Part shown: positions 46,030-56,743 of the stretch, piece by piece | Numbering within the stretch: position 1 is the first letter of the stretch | Layout: every line of letters begins with the position of its first letter | Assembly (NCBI GenBank): GCA_016177705.1 | Contig: JACOUT010000009.1 | Span: 459,519 to 523,518, forward strand | DNA: 64,000 bases | Direction: 5' to 3' | Source of the DNA: Deltaproteobacteria bacterium | GTDB lineage: Bacteria > Myxococcota > UBA727 > VGSZ01 | The notes under the pieces: model-generated | Databases searched by the model: none | The model's input: the letters and a program-made list of their open reading frames with translations, nothing else | What the model was told of the DNA's origin: nothing | Made by a program: the position numbers and the translations under genes

Positions 46030-47499
46030 GTGACGGACGCGACCGACCGGACCGATGCGACGAGCGACGCCAGCCTGTCGAAGGCTGCGCTGCGCGGCTC
46101 GGCCGTCACCGTCATCGGGCAGGGCGCGGGGACCGTCATCAGGTTCGGCGCCAACCTGGTCATCACTCGCTTGTTGGTGCCCGAGCACTTCGGCGTCATG
46201 GCCATCGTCAACGTCTTCGTGATGGCGCTGTACCTGTTCTCCGACATCGGCGTCGGGCCCAACATCATCCAGAGCAAGCGCGGCGACGACCCGGTGTTCC
46301 TCAACACCGCGTGGACCACCCAGGTCGTTCGCGGGCTGACGCTCGCCTGCATCGCCTGCCTGTGCGGCTGGCCGATGGCCTGGATCTACGGCATCCCCGA
46401 GCTCACGTTGTTGGTGCCGATCACGGGACTCACCGCCATCCTCGGCGGCCTCGAGTCGACCAAGCTGTTCACCGTCAACCGCTCGCTGTCGTTCGTGCGC
46501 CTGACCGCGCTCGAGCTGGTCACCCAGCTCGCCGGCGTGGCGACGATGATCGTTGTGGCATGGCTCTATCGCTCGGTGTGGGCGCTGGTGGCCGCCGCGT
46601 GGGTCACGGCCATCACGAAGACCGTGCTGAGCCACGTGCTCTTGCCGGGGCAGATGAACCGGCTCGCCTGGGATCCCGAGTCGCGGCGCTCGCTCTTCGA
46701 ATTCGGTCGCTGGATCTTCGTCTCGACCATCTTCACGTTCCTCGCGGGTCAAAGCGATCGGCTGATCCTCGGCAAGCTGGTCGCCACCGTCGAGCTCGGC
46801 GTCTACTCGATCGGCGCCAACATCGCGGCGCTGCCGCTCCAGGTCATCAGCCAAGTCTCGAGCCGGGTGTTCTTCCCCGTCGTCGCCAGCGCGATGCGGC
46901 GCGCCGACCACGACCCGGCCACCATTCGTCGCAGCCGGGTCAAGCTGATGCTGGTGCTGGCGCCGCTGTTGGCGCTTGCAGTCGCGATGGCGCCACCGGC
47001 GCTGACGCTGTTGTACGACGACCGCTACCACCGCGGCGGCACCATCGCCGCCTTCCTGGCGATCGGCTCCTGGTTCGCCACCATCTCGAGCTCCTACGGC
47101 GTGGTGTTGCTGGCCGCCGGTCGCCCCAAGGCGCTCAGCGCCGCCAACGCGGCCAAGGTAGTGTCGTTCACTGCGTTCCTGTGGTTCGCGGCTGCTCGCT
47201 TCGGCATCGAGGGCGCGGCCCTCGTGATGGGGCTCTCGGAGCTGGTATTCCTGGTGGTGGCGCAGGTGGCTGCGCGGCGCGAGCGCGTGGTGACGCTCGG
47301 CGCCGACGTCGGCATCACGGTCGGCGCGGCGGCGCTGGTCGGCGCCTACCTGGGGCTGCATCAGGTGCTGCTCGACCTGTCTGGCTCGCCCGTGCTCGCC
47401 CTCGGCGCCACCGTCGCGGCGGCGCTCGCGCTCACGGCGGTGCTGGCGAAGAAGGTCAAGCTGCTGTCATCGGACCAGGCTGGTACAAGGCCGGCGTGA
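46030..47499 (+). CDS. Polysaccharide/lipid flippase (Wzx-like, MOP superfamily)
   Basis: A 489-residue membrane protein with about twelve to fourteen helices. Typical flippase segments: LRGSAVTVIGQGAGTVIRFG, ITRLLVPEHFGVMAIVNVF, SDRLILGKLVATVELGVYSI and VISQVSSRVFFPVVASAM. It would move lipid-linked sugars across the inner membrane. GTG at 46030 starts just before the hydrophilic TDATDRTDATSDASLSK leader. No glycosyltransferases are nearby. It overlaps the oxidoreductase gene by GTGA. Confidence 0.88.
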   Translation: MTDATDRTDATSDASLSKAALRGSAVTVIGQGAGTVIRFGANLVITRLLVPEHFGVMAIVNVFVMALYLFSDIGVGPNIIQSKRGDDPVFLNTAWTTQVVRGLTLACIACLCGWPMAWIYGIPELTLLVPITGLTAILGGLESTKLFTVNRSLSFVRLTALELVTQLAGVATMIVVAWLYRSVWALVAAAWVTAITKTVLSHVLLPGQMNRLAWDPESRRSLFEFGRWIFVSTIFTFLAGQSDRLILGKLVATVELGVYSIGANIAALPLQVISQVSSRVFFPVVASAMRRADHDPATIRRSRVKLMLVLAPLLALAVAMAPPALTLLYDDRYHRGGTIAAFLAIGSWFATISSSYGVVLLAAGRPKALSAANAAKVVSFTAFLWFAAARFGIEGAALVMGLSELVFLVVAQVAARRERVVTLGADVGITVGAAALVGAYLGLHQVLLDLSGSPVLALGATVAAALALTAVLAKKVKLLSSDQAGTRPA

Positions 47500-49520
47500 C
47501 TACCACGACCCATCGCTCGGTCTGCCCCCACGACTGCCCGGACTGCTGCGGGCTCTTGGTCGACGTCGACGCCGGCCGAGTCACGGCGGTGCGCGGCGAC
47601 CCCGAGCACGGCTTCACGCGCGGCGTGCTCTGCCCCAAGGTGTCGCACTACGAGCGCACGGTGTACGCACCGGGCCGCGTGCTGACGCCGCTGCTGCGTC
47701 GCGGCAAGAAGGGCGAGGGGCAGTTCGCGCCGATCGGCTGGGACGAGGCGGTGGCGCGCATCGTCGAGCGCTGGCGCGCCATCGTCGACGACGCCGGCGG
47801 CGAGGCGATCCTGCCGGTGTCGTACGCGGGCACCATGGGCCTGATCCAGCGCAACGCAACCCATGCGCTTTTCCACAAGCTCGGCGCCTCTCGCCTCGGG
47901 CGCGGCATCTGCACGCCGGCGCAGGACGCCGGCTGGAAGCAGGTGATGGGCGAGACGCCCGGCCCCGATCCGGATGAGGTGGTCGCGTCCGACCTCGTCA
48001 TCCTGTGGGGCATCGACGCGCTCGCGACCAACCTACACTTCCTCAACTTGGTGAAGGAGGCGCGGCGCCGCGGCGCCCACGTGGTGCTCATCGACACCTG
48101 GCGCCAGCCGACCGCCGCCCTGGTCGACCAGGTGGTGCTGGTGCGCCCCGGCACGGACGGCGCGCTCGCGCTCGGCATGCTGGCGGTGCTCGCGGCCGAC
48201 GGACTGATCGATCGCTCCTTCGTCGCCGCCCACGTCGACGTCGACGGCTTCGCGGCGCTCGAGCGCACGGCGCTGGCCGACCACGCGCCCGCGCTGGCCG
48301 CTGGGCGAACGGGGATCGGCGCTGCGGTCATCGCGGAGCTGGCGCGCCGCTATGCGCGCGCGCGCGCGCCCTTCATCCGTGTCGGCGGCGGGCCGTTCCG
48401 CGCGGCCAACGGCGCGGCCGCGCTGCGCGCGATGCTTGCGCTGCCAGCCGCCGTGGGCGCGTGGGGCAAGAAAGGCGCCGGCCTGCTCGCGAGCACCGGC
48501 ACCGGCGGCGCTGTCGACCTTGCGCCGTTCGTGCGCGAGGATCTGCTGCCCAAGCCCACGCGCACCGTCAGCCTCAACCAGCTCGGCCACGCGCTCACCA
48601 CCCTCGATGATCCGCGCGTGCTCTCCATCTACGTCTCTCACTGCAACCCCGCCAACGTGTGCCCCGATCAGGGCGCAGTGCTGCGCGGGCTCGCGCGCGA
48701 CGACCTGTTCACTGTAGTGCACGAGCGCTTCCTCACCGACACCGCGCGCTACGCCGACGTGGTGCTGCCCGCGCCCACCATGCTCGAGACCGCTGACCTC
48801 TATCGCAGCTACGGGCAGTTCTGGCTGCAGCGCACGCGGCCGGTCATCGCCCCGCTAGGCCAGAGCCGGTCCAACTGGGACACCGCGCGCGCGCTCGCGG
48901 TCGCGCTCGACTTCACCGACGAGGTGTTCCAGCGCACCGCGGACGAACACATCGACGCGCTCTTGGCGGTGCCCTCGCCGTGGCGCGCCCAGGAGGATCG
49001 CGCCGCGCTCGACGCAGGCACGCCCACCCGATTGCGACCCCCGCGCGGACGATGGCTGACGCCGACCGGCCGTATTCGCATCTCGCCGTCCCAGGACCTC
49101 CCCGCTTTCGTGCCTGCCGCGGCCGACGCCGTCGACGAGGAGACGCGCCGGCGCTACCCGCTGCGCCTCCACCCGGCGCCGGCGCTGCACCGCCTGAACT
49201 CATCGTTCGGCGAGCGCGCCGACGCTGCCGACCGGCCGCTCCAACCTCGCCCGTCGTTGCGGGTGCACCCGAGCGAGGCCGCGGCGCGCGGCCTCGTCGA
49301 CGGAGAGTCGGTGATCGCCGAAAACCAGCTCGGCGAGACGCGCGCGCAGCTCCTCGCCACCGCCGACGTCCCGCCGGGGGTCGCGGTCGCGGTCGGTGTC
49401 TCGACCCTGGCGGAGGCGGGCGGTCCGACGGTGAACGTGCTGATGTCGCCGCACCTCACCGACCACGGGCAGGGCAGCACCTTCTCGGACAACCGCTGCC
49501 AGCTGCGCCGCGCGGATTGA
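47496..49520 (+). CDS. Molybdopterin-dependent oxidoreductase (DMSO-reductase family)
   Basis: A 674-residue protein. The N-terminal iron-sulfur site is visible as C10, C14, C18 and C46 (VCPHDCPDCCGLL and GVLCPK), expected to hold a [4Fe-4S] cluster. Family segments are ICTPAQDAGWKQVMG, LVILWGIDALATN, VLIDTWRQPTA, IYVSHCNPANVCPD, TARYADVVLPAPTMLE and SPHLTDHGQGSTFSDNRC. No twin-Arg signal, so it is cytosolic. The substrate is unknown (formate-dehydrogenase-like relatives). It is coupled to the flippase without obvious reason. Confidence 0.88.
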   Translation: MTTTTHRSVCPHDCPDCCGLLVDVDAGRVTAVRGDPEHGFTRGVLCPKVSHYERTVYAPGRVLTPLLRRGKKGEGQFAPIGWDEAVARIVERWRAIVDDAGGEAILPVSYAGTMGLIQRNATHALFHKLGASRLGRGICTPAQDAGWKQVMGETPGPDPDEVVASDLVILWGIDALATNLHFLNLVKEARRRGAHVVLIDTWRQPTAALVDQVVLVRPGTDGALALGMLAVLAADGLIDRSFVAAHVDVDGFAALERTALADHAPALAAGRTGIGAAVIAELARRYARARAPFIRVGGGPFRAANGAAALRAMLALPAAVGAWGKKGAGLLASTGTGGAVDLAPFVREDLLPKPTRTVSLNQLGHALTTLDDPRVLSIYVSHCNPANVCPDQGAVLRGLARDDLFTVVHERFLTDTARYADVVLPAPTMLETADLYRSYGQFWLQRTRPVIAPLGQSRSNWDTARALAVALDFTDEVFQRTADEHIDALLAVPSPWRAQEDRAALDAGTPTRLRPPRGRWLTPTGRIRISPSQDLPAFVPAAADAVDEETRRRYPLRLHPAPALHRLNSSFGERADAADRPLQPRPSLRVHPSEAAARGLVDGESVIAENQLGETRAQLLATADVPPGVAVAVGVSTLAEAGGPTVNVLMSPHLTDHGQGSTFSDNRCQLRRAD

Positions 49521-49617
49521 TCGTTCGGCACCCGCTCGCCGCGGACGAACGGTCGAAGGCCGCCCTTTGCCGCACAGACGAGGCCGGGCTACCTTGTCGG
49601 CGTTCGAGGGTGCGCAC

Positions 49618-50088
49618 GTGTACTACAGCGAGTTCAACCAAGCGCGCGCCGTGCTCGTCTGCCGCATCGCCCGCGGCGGCGACGAGGAGAACGACTTCGG
49701 TCCGCACATCGAGCGCCTGACGACGGCGGCCGAGGCGACCTTCGGCCGCGAGCCCCGGCTGGCGCTCCTGATCATCATCGACCCGGGCCACCCCCTGCCC
49801 AACAGCGTGTGGCGACGCCGGGTCGCCGAGGCGACGTCGAACGCCCACTTCAAGCCCTTCTTCGCGGTGGTGACGGACAACCCGCTCGCGCGCGGCATGC
49901 TGACCGCGCTGTCGTGGCTTCGCCCGCAGCGCTTCGAGGCGCACGTCGGACCCTCGGAGGAGCGCGCCATCGCCTGGCTCGAGGCCAAGCGCAGCGAGCG
50001 GCTCCCCGACGTCAAGCTGCTGCTCGATCGCGTCATGCGGCGCGAGCCGGATCGCCGCGTCGCGCCGCCCAAGGCGGCATCGGGCTGA
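49618..50088 (+). CDS. STAS-like small protein next to a histidine kinase
   Basis: A 156-residue protein. The fold signs are those of SpoIIAA/STAS-like proteins: N-terminal strand YYSEFNQARAVLVCRI, RLALLIIIDPGHP strand, FFAVVTDNPLARGMLTALSWL and a C-terminal helix EERAIAWLEAKRS, parallel to the FTDEEAAVAWL ending of the proteins at 9989-13425. GTG at 49618 has GAGGG upstream. It converges with the sensor kinase gene, seven bases apart. Its role is unknown. Confidence 0.65.
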   Translation: MYYSEFNQARAVLVCRIARGGDEENDFGPHIERLTTAAEATFGREPRLALLIIIDPGHPLPNSVWRRRVAEATSNAHFKPFFAVVTDNPLARGMLTALSWLRPQRFEAHVGPSEERAIAWLEAKRSERLPDVKLLLDRVMRREPDRRVAPPKAASG

Positions 50089-50094
50089 CCGCCG

Positions 50095-51798
<1,704 letters not shown>

Positions 51799-52057
51799 GC
51801 GCTCCTCCCGCCGCTCCGCCACGGTAGCCCTCGGTCGAACGACAGAGAAGCCAATTAGCGGTACCCGGGTCCGCTCCGCCTGCCGCGGCGGTGGCCCCAC
51901 GGTCGACCACGACCTGACCGCAGCAAACGTGAGTTCTGCGCGGCGTCACGCAACCCTCCGCGCGAGCCTTCGATAACGAAGATGTCTGGAGAAGACCTAC
52001 CTGTGGTGATTCGGCGCACATCGCGCCGGCGGGGGGTTGGTCCGGCGGGAGGCTGTC

Positions 52058-52468
52058 ATGCAGGTCAAGGCAAAGCAGAAGGCGCGTCCGTTCTATTCGC
52101 AGTTCATGGAGTCGACCTCGGGCGCGGGCGCGCAGGGCCCGATCCGCACGACCCGCAAGGCCGGTCGCAAGGGAAACGACGTCGACAGCGACGGCGACGT
52201 CGGCCAGTTGCCGCCCAAGACCAACCCGATCGTCAGGCCGCCTCGCCCGCCGATGGTGACGCTGAAGGCCGGCGTCAAGGGCAACGACATCGACAGCGAC
52301 GGCGACGTCGGCGTGTCGCCGGCCCCGATCACCACGTTGAAGGCGGGCGCCAAGGGCAACGACATCGACAGCGATGGCGACATCGGCGTCTCGCCGCCGG
52401 TCTTCACCACCATGAAGGCGGGGCGCAAGGGCAACGACGTCGACAGCGACGCCGACGTTCGCCCCTGA
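52058..52468 (+). CDS. Graspetide-like (microviridin-type) RiPP precursor with four core repeats
   Basis: A 136-residue protein with no signal peptide. The start KAKQKARPFYSQFMES resembles the microviridin leader motif PFFARFL (here PFYSQFM, residues 11-17). Four near-identical cores follow, TTRKAGRKGNDVDSDGDV (31-48), VTLKAGVKGNDIDSDGDV, TTLKAGAKGNDIDSDGDI and TTMKAGRKGNDVDSDADV, separated by Pro-rich linkers. Each core has Thr, Lys and several Asp, the residues joined as esters and amides by ATP-grasp ligases. GGGAGG precedes the ATG. No such ligase is within reach, so it would be an orphan. A calcium-binding DxDSDGD repeat protein is the alternative. Confidence 0.7.
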   Translation: MQVKAKQKARPFYSQFMESTSGAGAQGPIRTTRKAGRKGNDVDSDGDVGQLPPKTNPIVRPPRPPMVTLKAGVKGNDIDSDGDVGVSPAPITTLKAGAKGNDIDSDGDIGVSPPVFTTMKAGRKGNDVDSDADVRP

Positions 52469-52487
52469 GGCACCCGCTTGCCGGTGG

Positions 52488-52561
52488 TGGAGGTCCCGGC
52501 CGGAATCGAACCGGCGTAGACGGTTTTGCAGACCGCTCCCTAGCCACTCGGGCACGGGACC
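52488..52561 (-). tRNA. tRNA-Cys (GCA)
   Basis: The minus strand folds as a standard cloverleaf: acceptor GGTCCCG with CGGGACC, D arm CCCGAGTGGCTAGGG, anticodon arm GCGGT-CTGCAAA-ACCGT with anticodon GCA, T arm GCCGG-TTCGATT-CCGGC, and an encoded CCA end. It lies between the graspetide-like gene and the leuB-like gene on the opposite strand. Confidence 0.95.
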
Positions 52562-52640
52562 ACGCATTTCTCGTAACCCAGCCCTGCCGTCGATGCAAGG
52601 CGACGCGCCTTCTGCTAGGCGCCCGCGTCGAGGAGGCGCG

Positions 52641-53747
52641 ATGGCGCTCAAGATCGCCGTGGTGCCGGGCGACGGCATCGGACCCGAGGTTCTCGCCGAA
52701 GGCTGCGCGCTCTTGCGCGACCTCGACCGCACGCTCGATCTCGGCCTGGTCTTCGACGAGAAGGACTGGGGCGCCGAGCGTTGGCTCAAGGACAAGGTCG
52801 GCATGCCCAAGGGCGCGCTCGAACAGCTCGAGCGCGAGGTCGCCGCCGTCTACTTCGGCGCGCTCGGCGATCCGCGCATCCCCGACATGGCGCACGGCCG
52901 CGAGATCCTGCTCGGCATGCGCCAGGGCCTCGACCTGTACGCCAACTTCCGCCCCTGCAAGTGCCTGCACGAGAGCCTGTCGCCGCTCAAGGGCAAGGGT
53001 CCACGCGAGATCGACATGCTGGTGTTCCGCGAGAACACCGAGGATCTCTACGTTGCGCTCGGCGGCACCTTCAAACAGGGCACCGTCGACGAGGTGGCCC
53101 AGGACATCAGCATCAACACTCGAAAGGGCGTCGAGCGCATCTTGCGCCACGGCTTCGACACCGCGCGCGCGCGCCCGCGCCACGACGGCATGAAGAAGCT
53201 GACCATGACCGACAAGCACAACGCGGTGCGCTTCGGCGGGGGTTTGTGGAAGCGCACCTTCGACCTCGTCAAGGGCGACTACCCGGACGTGGTGGCCGAG
53301 CACCTCTACGTCGACGTGCTGGCCATGGAGATGGTGCGCAAGCCCGAGCGCTTCCATGTGGTGGTGGCCAACAACCTGTTCGGCGACATCCTCACCGACC
53401 TCGGCGCCGCCTTGATGGGCGGGCTTGGCTTGGCGGCCTCCGGAAACATCCACCCGGGCAAGATCGGCATGTTCGAGCCGGTGCACGGCTCGGCGCCGGA
53501 CATCGCGGGCAAGGGCGTCGCCAACCCGTTGGCGGCGTTCTGGACCGCGTCGTTGCTGCTCGACTTCCTGGCCACCAAGGACGCGACCTTGGCGCCGCGG
53601 CTGCTGCGCGCCGCGCGCGCGGTCGATGCGGCGGTGTCGGCCTGCGTCGCAGCCGGTCCGCGCACGCCCGACCTCGGGGGCAGCGCGCGCACCAAGGACG
53701 TCGGCGATTTCGTGCGCGCGCACGTCGGCTCCACCCTGGCCGCCTGA
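52641..53747 (+). CDS. leuB: 3-isopropylmalate dehydrogenase-like enzyme
   Basis: A 368-residue beta-decarboxylating dehydrogenase. Seen: IAVVPGDGIGPEVLAEG, VYFGALGDPRIPD, LDLYANFRPCKC, MLVFRENTEDLYV, NNLFGDILTDLGAALMGGLGLAASGNIHPG and FEPVHGSAPDIAGKGVANP. The family covers leucine biosynthesis (LeuB), isocitrate, homoisocitrate and tartrate dehydrogenases. The sequence style fits LeuB-type enzymes of this lineage, but no other leu gene is adjacent. GAGGAGG precedes the ATG. Confidence 0.78.
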   Translation: MALKIAVVPGDGIGPEVLAEGCALLRDLDRTLDLGLVFDEKDWGAERWLKDKVGMPKGALEQLEREVAAVYFGALGDPRIPDMAHGREILLGMRQGLDLYANFRPCKCLHESLSPLKGKGPREIDMLVFRENTEDLYVALGGTFKQGTVDEVAQDISINTRKGVERILRHGFDTARARPRHDGMKKLTMTDKHNAVRFGGGLWKRTFDLVKGDYPDVVAEHLYVDVLAMEMVRKPERFHVVVANNLFGDILTDLGAALMGGLGLAASGNIHPGKIGMFEPVHGSAPDIAGKGVANPLAAFWTASLLLDFLATKDATLAPRLLRAARAVDAAVSACVAAGPRTPDLGGSARTKDVGDFVRAHVGSTLAA

Positions 53748-53804
53748 CGCAATGCGCTTCGCCGCTTGGCGGGGCGCGCCCGAGTTGTCACCATCGAGGG
53801 GCGC

Positions 53805-54500
53805 ATGATCGAGCACCTGATCTTCAACCTCGCCACCACGCTGGTGCCGCTGATCTTGGCGATCGCGGTGCACGAGTGGGCGCACGTCGCCGCGGCGCGC
53901 TTCCTCGGCGACCGCACCGGCGAGGAGCAGGGGCGCCTGACGCTCAACCCGCTGGCGCACATCGATCCCATCTGGACCGTTGGCCTACCGGCCTTCCTGG
54001 TCGTGTCGTCCACCCTCGGCGGGGCTGCCGCGGCCGTGATCCCGTTCTTCGCCGCGGGCAAGCCGGCTCCCTACAACCCGCTCCGCTTCTCCCGTCAATT
54101 CGGCGGCAAACGCGTCACCATGAGGACTGGCGAGCTGCTGGTAGCGGGCGCCGGCCCGGCGTCGAACATCGCGCTGGCGGTGGTCACCACCGCGGTGCTG
54201 TTCGTGCTGGTGCGGAGCGGCGCGGCGCTTGGTGACCCGCGTTCGGTCGCACACCTGGTGTTCGGCTTCATCCTGCTCAACGTCGGCCTGGCCGCCTTCA
54301 ACCTCCTGCCGATACCCCCGCTCGACGGCTCCAAGGTGCTGATGAGCCTGTTGCCGCGGCCGGCGGCGGCCAAGTACGAGGCGGTCGCCTCGCAGCTCTC
54401 CTGGGTGCTCTTGATGCTGCTCATCTTCGGCGGCGCCCGCTACGTGCTCAGCCCCATCCAGCGCGCCGCCGTCGACCTCGTGCTGCGCGTGGTCGGCTGA
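53805..54500 (+). CDS. Site-2 protease family membrane metalloprotease
   Basis: A 231-residue membrane protein. The zinc motif HEWAH in ILAIAVHEWAHVAAARFLGD and the second-half Asp motif FNLLPIPPLDGSKVLMSLL are the two signatures of M50/site-2 proteases. About five helices. This short, PDZ-less form is common next to scpA in many bacteria. GAGGGG precedes the ATG at 53805. Its substrate is unknown. Confidence 0.9.
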   Translation: MIEHLIFNLATTLVPLILAIAVHEWAHVAAARFLGDRTGEEQGRLTLNPLAHIDPIWTVGLPAFLVVSSTLGGAAAAVIPFFAAGKPAPYNPLRFSRQFGGKRVTMRTGELLVAGAGPASNIALAVVTTAVLFVLVRSGAALGDPRSVAHLVFGFILLNVGLAAFNLLPIPPLDGSKVLMSLLPRPAAAKYEAVASQLSWVLLMLLIFGGARYVLSPIQRAAVDLVLRVVG

Positions 54501-54602
54501 TCCGCGGCCTCATCACGCGCGTTCCCGCTTCCCGGCCGCGTTCGGTGCGGCTATCCCCGGAGCGTGGCAGCGATCCCCGGCCGTGAGGCCCGGAGCCCTG
54601 AG

Positions 54603-55592
54603 ATGGTGGAGACGCCCGAGGACAGCGGCCGGCCGCTGATCCGCGCCGGCAACGACGAGCTATTCGTCGAGGCGCGCGGCGAGTTCGGCGAGCGCGACGT
54701 CGCGGGCTATCTGCCGAGCCCCGAATCAGACGCACTGCGTGTCGAGGTCGCGCCCTTCGAGGGTCCGCTCGACCTGCTGTTGCACCTGATAGAGAAGCAC
54801 GCGCTCGACATCTTCGACATCCCGATCAAGGTGATCGTCGCGGCCTACATGAAGGCGCTCGACGACATGCGCGAGCTGAACCTGGACCTCGCCGGCGAGT
54901 TCCTGGTGATGGCGGCGCAGCTCGCGCACATCAAGTCGAAGATGCTCTTGCCCAAAGAGGAGCGGCCGAGGGAACCGGAGCCCGAGGTCGATCCGCGCGC
55001 CGATCTGGTGCGTCGCTTGCTCGAATACCAGCGCTTCAAGGACGCGGCGCTGCGCCTCGACTCCTTCCCCCAGCTCGGCCGCGACGTGTTCGCGCGCCCC
55101 ACGGCGCCGCTGGTCTACGACGGCCCGGTCGACCTGCCCGACGACGACGTCAAGACCTCGCTCAACCTGGAAGAGATCGAGGTGTTCGAGCTGATCCGCG
55201 CGCTCGACCTGCTGCTGAAGAAGCAGCAGCAGCTCGTGGTCCACGAGGTGATGGTCGAGCGCCTGTCGGTGGGCGCGCGCATCAACGAGCTGGTGGACCA
55301 CCTGGTGGCGCTCGGCGAGGCAGGCGCCAGCTTCGCCGCGCTGGTCGACCACTACGGCGGCCGCACGCGGCGAAACGTCATCGTCACCTTCCTGGCCGTG
55401 CTCGAGATGACGCGCTTGAAGCTGCTGCGCATCGCGCAGCGCGAGGACGGCAGCATCGAGGTGCACCCGGTACTCGAGAACCTGCGCGCCGAAGAGGGCG
55501 AGGGCCTGTCGCGCGCGCTGGCCACCGTCGACGAATTCGGAGCGCCGGCGGCGAGCGGCGAGCCGTCCGGCAGCAGCGAGGCGACCCCATGA
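54603..55592 (+). CDS. scpA: Segregation and condensation protein A
   Basis: A 329-residue protein. The kleisin start FEGPLDLLLHLIEKHALDIFDIPI is diagnostic, as are LAGEFLVMAAQLAHIKSKMLLP and the C-terminal winged helix (VIVTFLAVLEMTRLKLLRIAQ). It joins the SMC dimer with ScpB to organise and separate chromosomes. The ATG at 54603 is used; a GTG at 54564 would add 13 residues. It overlaps scpB by ATGA, the standard order. Confidence 0.93.
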   Translation: MVETPEDSGRPLIRAGNDELFVEARGEFGERDVAGYLPSPESDALRVEVAPFEGPLDLLLHLIEKHALDIFDIPIKVIVAAYMKALDDMRELNLDLAGEFLVMAAQLAHIKSKMLLPKEERPREPEPEVDPRADLVRRLLEYQRFKDAALRLDSFPQLGRDVFARPTAPLVYDGPVDLPDDDVKTSLNLEEIEVFELIRALDLLLKKQQQLVVHEVMVERLSVGARINELVDHLVALGEAGASFAALVDHYGGRTRRNVIVTFLAVLEMTRLKLLRIAQREDGSIEVHPVLENLRAEEGEGLSRALATVDEFGAPAASGEPSGSSEATP

Positions 55593-56680
55593 TCGATGAC
55601 GACGGCACCGTGACCGACGACGCAGAACAGCTCGACGACCCCGAGCAGCCCGAGGCCACGCCAGTCGAGGCCACGCTAGTCGAGGCCATGCCAGTCGAGG
55701 CCATGCCAGTCGAGGCAGTGCCGGTCGACGACGAGCCGCTGGTAGGCTTCGCCGCCGAGGGCTGGGTGCTGTCGGCCATCGAAGCGCTGGTGTTCGCCTC
55801 CACCGAGCCGCTGCAGGTGGCGCGCGCGCGCGAGGTCATCGCCGCCGAGATGGAGACCATGGACGGCATGGAAGGCCGGCCGCCGCCCACCACTGCCGAC
55901 GTCGAGCGCGCCTTCCGGCTGCTGCTCGAGCGCTGGGGCGATCCGCTGCGGCCGCTCGCCCACGGCTTCCGCCTGATCGAGGTGGACGGCGGGCTCTGTT
56001 TCCGCACCGCGGCCGCCAACGCGCGCTTCCAGCGCCGCATGCTGGTGGGCCGCCCGCAGCGGCTGAGCCGCGCCGGCCTCGAGACGCTCTCCGTCATCGC
56101 CTACCGCCAGCCGGTGACCAAGCCACAGATCGAGGAGATCCGCGGCGTGGACAGCTCGGGTGCGCTCCGGGCGCTGCTCGACAAGAAGCTGGTGCGCGTG
56201 CTCGGCAAGGCGGAGGAGATCGGTCGGCCGCTGTTGTACGGCACCACCAAGACCTTCCTCGAGTTCTTCGGCATGGCGAGCCTGAACGACCTGCCGACGC
56301 TCAAGGAGCTGCACGAGCTCGAGCACGGCGTCACCGAGGCCCCGGCCGAGGACGACGAGCGCCCCGCCGTCATCATGGACCTGTTCAACGCCGACGCCGT
56401 GAGCGCGGTCTCGGTCGCCACTGAGGCCGAGAGCAACGAGGCGCTCGACGCGCTCGAGCGGGCGCTCGGCGAGGCCAAGGACGTCGCCAAGCGGGCGAGC
56501 GCGCTGGTGTTCGGCATCAAGGTCGAGGACGAGGACGCGGCGGGTGCGCCCGTCGCCGAGGCGGCCGCGCCGCCGGCCACCGGTCCGGCCGTCGACGCAG
56601 TGACCGCAGCGCCCGAGCATGCACCGGAGGCCGCGCCGGCGGCGCCGCCACCCGTCGACGGGGAGGGTCCAGAGAGCTGA
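55589..56680 (+). CDS. scpB: Segregation and condensation protein B
   Basis: A 363-residue protein, longer than the usual ~200. The core has the two winged helices (LSAIEALVFASTEPLQVARA; LSRAGLETLSVIAYRQPVTKPQIEEIRGV; LVRVLGKAEEIGRPLLYGTT). Acidic, low-complexity extensions lie on both ends. The N-terminal one contains five 15-base repeats encoding VEAMP-like units, the C-terminal one is Ala/Pro-rich. It works with ScpA and SMC. Confidence 0.92.
   Translation: MIDDDGTVTDDAEQLDDPEQPEATPVEATLVEAMPVEAMPVEAVPVDDEPLVGFAAEGWVLSAIEALVFASTEPLQVARAREVIAAEMETMDGMEGRPPPTTADVERAFRLLLERWGDPLRPLAHGFRLIEVDGGLCFRTAAANARFQRRMLVGRPQRLSRAGLETLSVIAYRQPVTKPQIEEIRGVDSSGALRALLDKKLVRVLGKAEEIGRPLLYGTTKTFLEFFGMASLNDLPTLKELHELEHGVTEAPAEDDERPAVIMDLFNADAVSAVSVATEAESNEALDALERALGEAKDVAKRASALVFGIKVEDEDAAGAPVAEAAAPPATGPAVDAVTAAPEHAPEAAPAAPPPVDGEGPES
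55655..55729 (+). repeat. Five 15-base tandem repeats in scpB
   Basis: Units close to GCCATGCCAGTCGAG, encoding A(T/M/V)(P/L)VE five times in the N-terminal extension of ScpB. Substitutions rise toward the ends, so the array is not recent. Confidence 0.85.
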
Positions 56681-56743
56681 CCGCGGGCGGCAGGCGAGGT
56701 CTCATGGCACCGGGCACCGACGTGACGTCGGAGCGAGGGTCAG

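Noticed and set aside
45885..47495. Extension of the oxidoreductase frame through the flippase
   Set aside because: Arg/His-rich shadow of the flippase; the [4Fe-4S] motif starts right after the GTG at 47496.
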